Positions 29,666 through 31,545 of a stretch of 31,545 bases of DNA are shown here, piece by piece. Under the pieces are notes generated by a model. The model was not told the origin of the DNA and ran no database searches. It saw nothing but the letters and a program-made list of their open reading frames with translations. Made by a program: the position numbers and the translations under genes. This stretch comes from Cyanobacteria bacterium UBA5018 (GTDB taxonomy: Bacteria; Cyanobacteriota; Cyanobacteriia; PCC-6307; Cyanobiaceae): the NCBI GenBank assembly GCA_002396505.1, contig DGYA01000075.1, forward strand, positions 1-31,545. Reading direction: 5' to 3'. Within the stretch, counting starts at the first letter, position 1, and each line of letters starts with the position of its first letter.

Positions 29666-30995
29666 CGAAGCTGTCGCGGAAGGCGGCCAGGGTGGTCTCG
29701 ATGTCGGTGTCGCTATGGGCCAGGGAGGTGAAGCCGGCCTCAAAGGCACTGGGGGCCAGATAGACACCCCTTTCCAGCATGGCTCGGTGCAACCGGCCAA
29801 AGCGCTCAGTATCGGCAGCCTTGGCCTCGCCGAAGTTGCGTACCGGACCGTTACAGAGGAAGAAACCAAACATGGCGCTGATCGAGCCGCCGGTGATCGG
29901 TAGGCCAGCCGCCTTGGCCGCCTCCAAGATGCCGCCACTTAGACGCTTGGTAATCGCCTCCAGGCGCTCGTAGGTGCCGGGCTGCTTGAGCAATTGCAGC
30001 GTCTTGATGCCAGCGGTCATCGCCAGAGGATTGCCACTGAGGGTGCCGGCTTGGTACATGGGGCCAGCTGGAGACACCATCGCCATGATCTCGGCGCGGC
30101 CGCCGTAGGCACCCACGGGCAGGCCGCCACCGATCACCTTGCCCATGGTGGTGAGGTCTGGGGTGATGCCGAACTTGGCCTGTGCACCGCCGTAGCTGAT
30201 GCGGAAGCCGGTCATCACCTCGTCAAACACCAGCAGAGCGCCGTTGTCTCGGGTGATTTCGCGGATGCCTTCCAAGAAGCCGGGCTCGGGGGTGATGAAG
30301 CCGGCATTACCCACCACCGGTTCGAGGATCACGCCGGCGATTTCGCCTGGATTTTCGGCGAACAGGGCCTTGACCGCCTCCAGGTCGTTGTAGGGGGCTG
30401 TGAGGGTATTGGCGGTGGTGCTGCGGGGCACGCCAGGGGAATCGGGCAGCCCGAGGGTGGCCACCCCGGAGCCCGCCTTTACCAGGAACATGTCGGCGTG
30501 GCCGTGGTAGCAGCCCTCAAACTTGATCAGCTTGTCGCGGCCGGTGAAGGCCCGCATCAGCCGCAATACGGCCATGCAGGCCTCGGTGCCGCTGTTCACG
30601 AAGCGCACCATCTCCACGCTGGGCACCGCATCGATCACCAGTTCGGCCAGCTGGTTTTCCAACAGGCAGGGGGCGCCAAAACTGGTGCCCTTTTCCAGGG
30701 CGTCATGCAGGGCGGCGATCACCTCGGGGTGGGCGTGGCCACAGATGGCCGGGCCCCAGCTGCCCACGTAGTCGATATAGCGGTTGCCATCCACATCCCA
30801 GGCGTAGGCGCCCTTAACGCGATCAAAGACAATTGGCTGACCACCCACCGAGCGAAAGGCCCGCACCGGAGAACTCACGCCACCCGGCATCAGTTTCAGG
30901 GCGTCGCTGAAAATCTCCTGCGAGCGGGTGGTGCTGAAAGCAGGAGCAGTAACGGAAGCCGAGATCAAGGCGCGATCCGCGGAGAAGACCAACAA
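29652..30995 (-). CDS. hemL: Glutamate-1-semialdehyde 2,1-aminomutase
   Basis: PLP/PMP enzyme forming 5-aminolevulinate, the committed precursor of chlorophyll, heme and bilins. The PLP lysine is K286 in LTTMGKVIGGGLPVGAYGG. SQEIFSDALKLMPGGVSSPVRAFRSVGG, RFVNSGTEACMAVLRLMRAFTGRDKLIKFEGCYHGH and LLVFDEVMTGFR are standard HemL blocks. At 447 residues with the chosen TTG at 30995 it is slightly longer than the usual ~430; TTG codons a few residues in are equally possible, and no ATG fits. It lies next to the chl genes but on the opposite strand, tail to tail with chlL. Its 3' end merges into a 15-bp tandem array. Confidence 0.95.
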   Translation of the reverse strand: MLVFSADRALISASVTAPAFSTTRSQEIFSDALKLMPGGVSSPVRAFRSVGGQPIVFDRVKGAYAWDVDGNRYIDYVGSWGPAICGHAHPEVIAALHDALEKGTSFGAPCLLENQLAELVIDAVPSVEMVRFVNSGTEACMAVLRLMRAFTGRDKLIKFEGCYHGHADMFLVKAGSGVATLGLPDSPGVPRSTTANTLTAPYNDLEAVKALFAENPGEIAGVILEPVVGNAGFITPEPGFLEGIREITRDNGALLVFDEVMTGFRISYGGAQAKFGITPDLTTMGKVIGGGLPVGAYGGRAEIMAMVSPAGPMYQAGTLSGNPLAMTAGIKTLQLLKQPGTYERLEAITKRLSGGILEAAKAAGLPITGGSISAMFGFFLCNGPVRNFGEAKAADTERFGRLHRAMLERGVYLAPSAFEAGFTSLAHSDTDIETTLAAFRDSFAAIA

Positions 30996-31084
30996 CTATC
31001 TTGGCCCAGAACCTGCCCCTCTGATGGCTGCCTTGGGGACCGCTGACTGGGTAGGTTGCAGATTCAGCAGCCCCAGCGGATCCA

Positions 31085-31545
31085 GTGACCGGCGACGGGC
31101 CCCGCATCGATTGGCCCCGACTGCAGCGCAGGCTCGTCAACCTGCTTCCCCCCAGGAGCGTGGTGGCCGCCCGCCAGGAGCTGCTGGCCTATGACTGTGA
31201 CGGCCTCAGCCTCCACCGCCACAAGCCCCCGCTGGTGGTACTGCCGGAGACCACCGACCAGGTGGCGGCGGTGGTGAAGCTCTGCGCCGAAAACGGCGTT
31301 CCTTTCGTGGCCCGGGGCAGTGGCACGGGCCTGTCCGGTGGGGCTGTCGCCGAATCGGAGGCGCTGGTGATCGCCACCAGCCGCATGCGTTCAATCCTGA
31401 AGGTGGACCTGGCCAACCGGCAGGTGGTGGTTCAGCCGGGGGTGATCAATAGCTGGGTGACCCGCGCCGTGGCCGGTGAAGGTTTCTATTACGCGCCGGA
31501 TCCCTCCAGTCAGGTGGTCTGCTCGATCGGCGGCAACGTGGCCGA
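31085..31545 (+). CDS. glcD: GlcD-like FAD-linked oxidase, C-terminus cut by window edge
   Basis: N-terminal 153 residues of an FAD-dependent glycolate/lactate dehydrogenase catalytic subunit. The family start pattern ELLAYDCDGLSLHRHKPPLVVLPETTDQVAAVVKLC leads into the FAD-binding segment VPFVARGSGTGLSGGAVA and then VVVQPGVINSWVTRAV, YYAPDPSSQVVCSIGGNVAE. In cyanobacteria such enzymes oxidise photorespiratory glycolate to glyoxylate, which would fit a carbon-fixation neighbourhood, but lactate dehydrogenase is an alternative. The first in-frame start after a stop at 31052 is GTG 31085. It is divergent from hemL with 89 bp between starts. Confidence 0.85.
   Translation, partial: MTGDGPRIDWPRLQRRLVNLLPPRSVVAARQELLAYDCDGLSLHRHKPPLVVLPETTDQVAAVVKLCAENGVPFVARGSGTGLSGGAVAESEALVIATSRMRSILKVDLANRQVVVQPGVINSWVTRAVAGEGFYYAPDPSSQVVCSIGGNVA

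Overview
The window is chromosome from a high-GC alpha-cyanobacterium. A freshwater or brackish Cyanobium/Synechococcus relative is most likely. The evidence is form IA Rubisco in a cso-type (alpha) carboxysome operon, a CO2-uptake NDH-1 module, light-independent protochlorophyllide reductase genes, glutamate-1-semialdehyde aminotransferase and a cyanobacterial-type Hfq. No phage, IS element, CRISPR array, tRNA or rRNA was seen.

Layout. 1-6.3 kb is housekeeping: the N-terminal 364 codons of a NifS-like cysteine desulfurase (runs off the left edge), dapF with an unusual C-terminal extension, hfq, leuS, a small EamA transporter and a YjbQ-family gene. 6.4-21.9 kb is one co-oriented (minus strand) CO2-concentrating island. 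In transcription order it reads csoS1, cbbL, cbbS, csoS2, csoSCA, csoS4A, csoS4B, csoS1E, a bacterioferritin-like gene, ndhF4, ndhD4, cupB/chpX, acRAF and cbbX. Shell, cargo, scaffold, carbonic anhydrase, Rubisco assembly factor, Rubisco activase and the CO2-to-bicarbonate pump are therefore contiguous. 22.1-24.7 kb holds rdgB and the shell pore protein gene csoS1D, separated by about 1.1 kb without a convincing gene. 25.1-29.4 kb holds chlN-chlB and chlL (dark-operative protochlorophyllide reductase). 29.6-31.5 kb holds hemL and the start of a divergent glcD-like gene.

The most unusual signal is not a gene. Short, degenerate, tightly phased tandem arrays with periods of 10-17 bp fill many spacers: 16 units of 11 bp near 23.3-23.5 kb, 13- and 15-bp units between csoS2 and cbbS, 15-bp units running into the hemL stop codon, three perfect 14-bp copies upstream of chlN, 17-bp units next to csoS1D, and 15- and 10-bp units upstream of ndhF4. 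The same process seems to act inside genes as 15-bp (5-residue) repeats in the linkers or extensions of DapF, CsoS1E, CsoSCA and ChlB. In the spacers the period is often not a multiple of three; in the genes it is.

Other points worth attention: a terminator-like hairpin with a U7 tract just ahead of csoS2, a Cys-rich domain fused to DapF, very long disordered N-termini on CsoS1E and CsoSCA, a CsoS2-style VTG motif in the CsoS1D N-terminus, and a drop in GC across ndhD4 and part of ndhF4. Several genes (dapF, leuS, ndhD4, ndhF4, csoS1D, hemL, glcD) appear to use GTG or TTG starts; those starts are the least certain coordinates. All motif and repeat statements come from reading the sequence; no alignment or database search was run.
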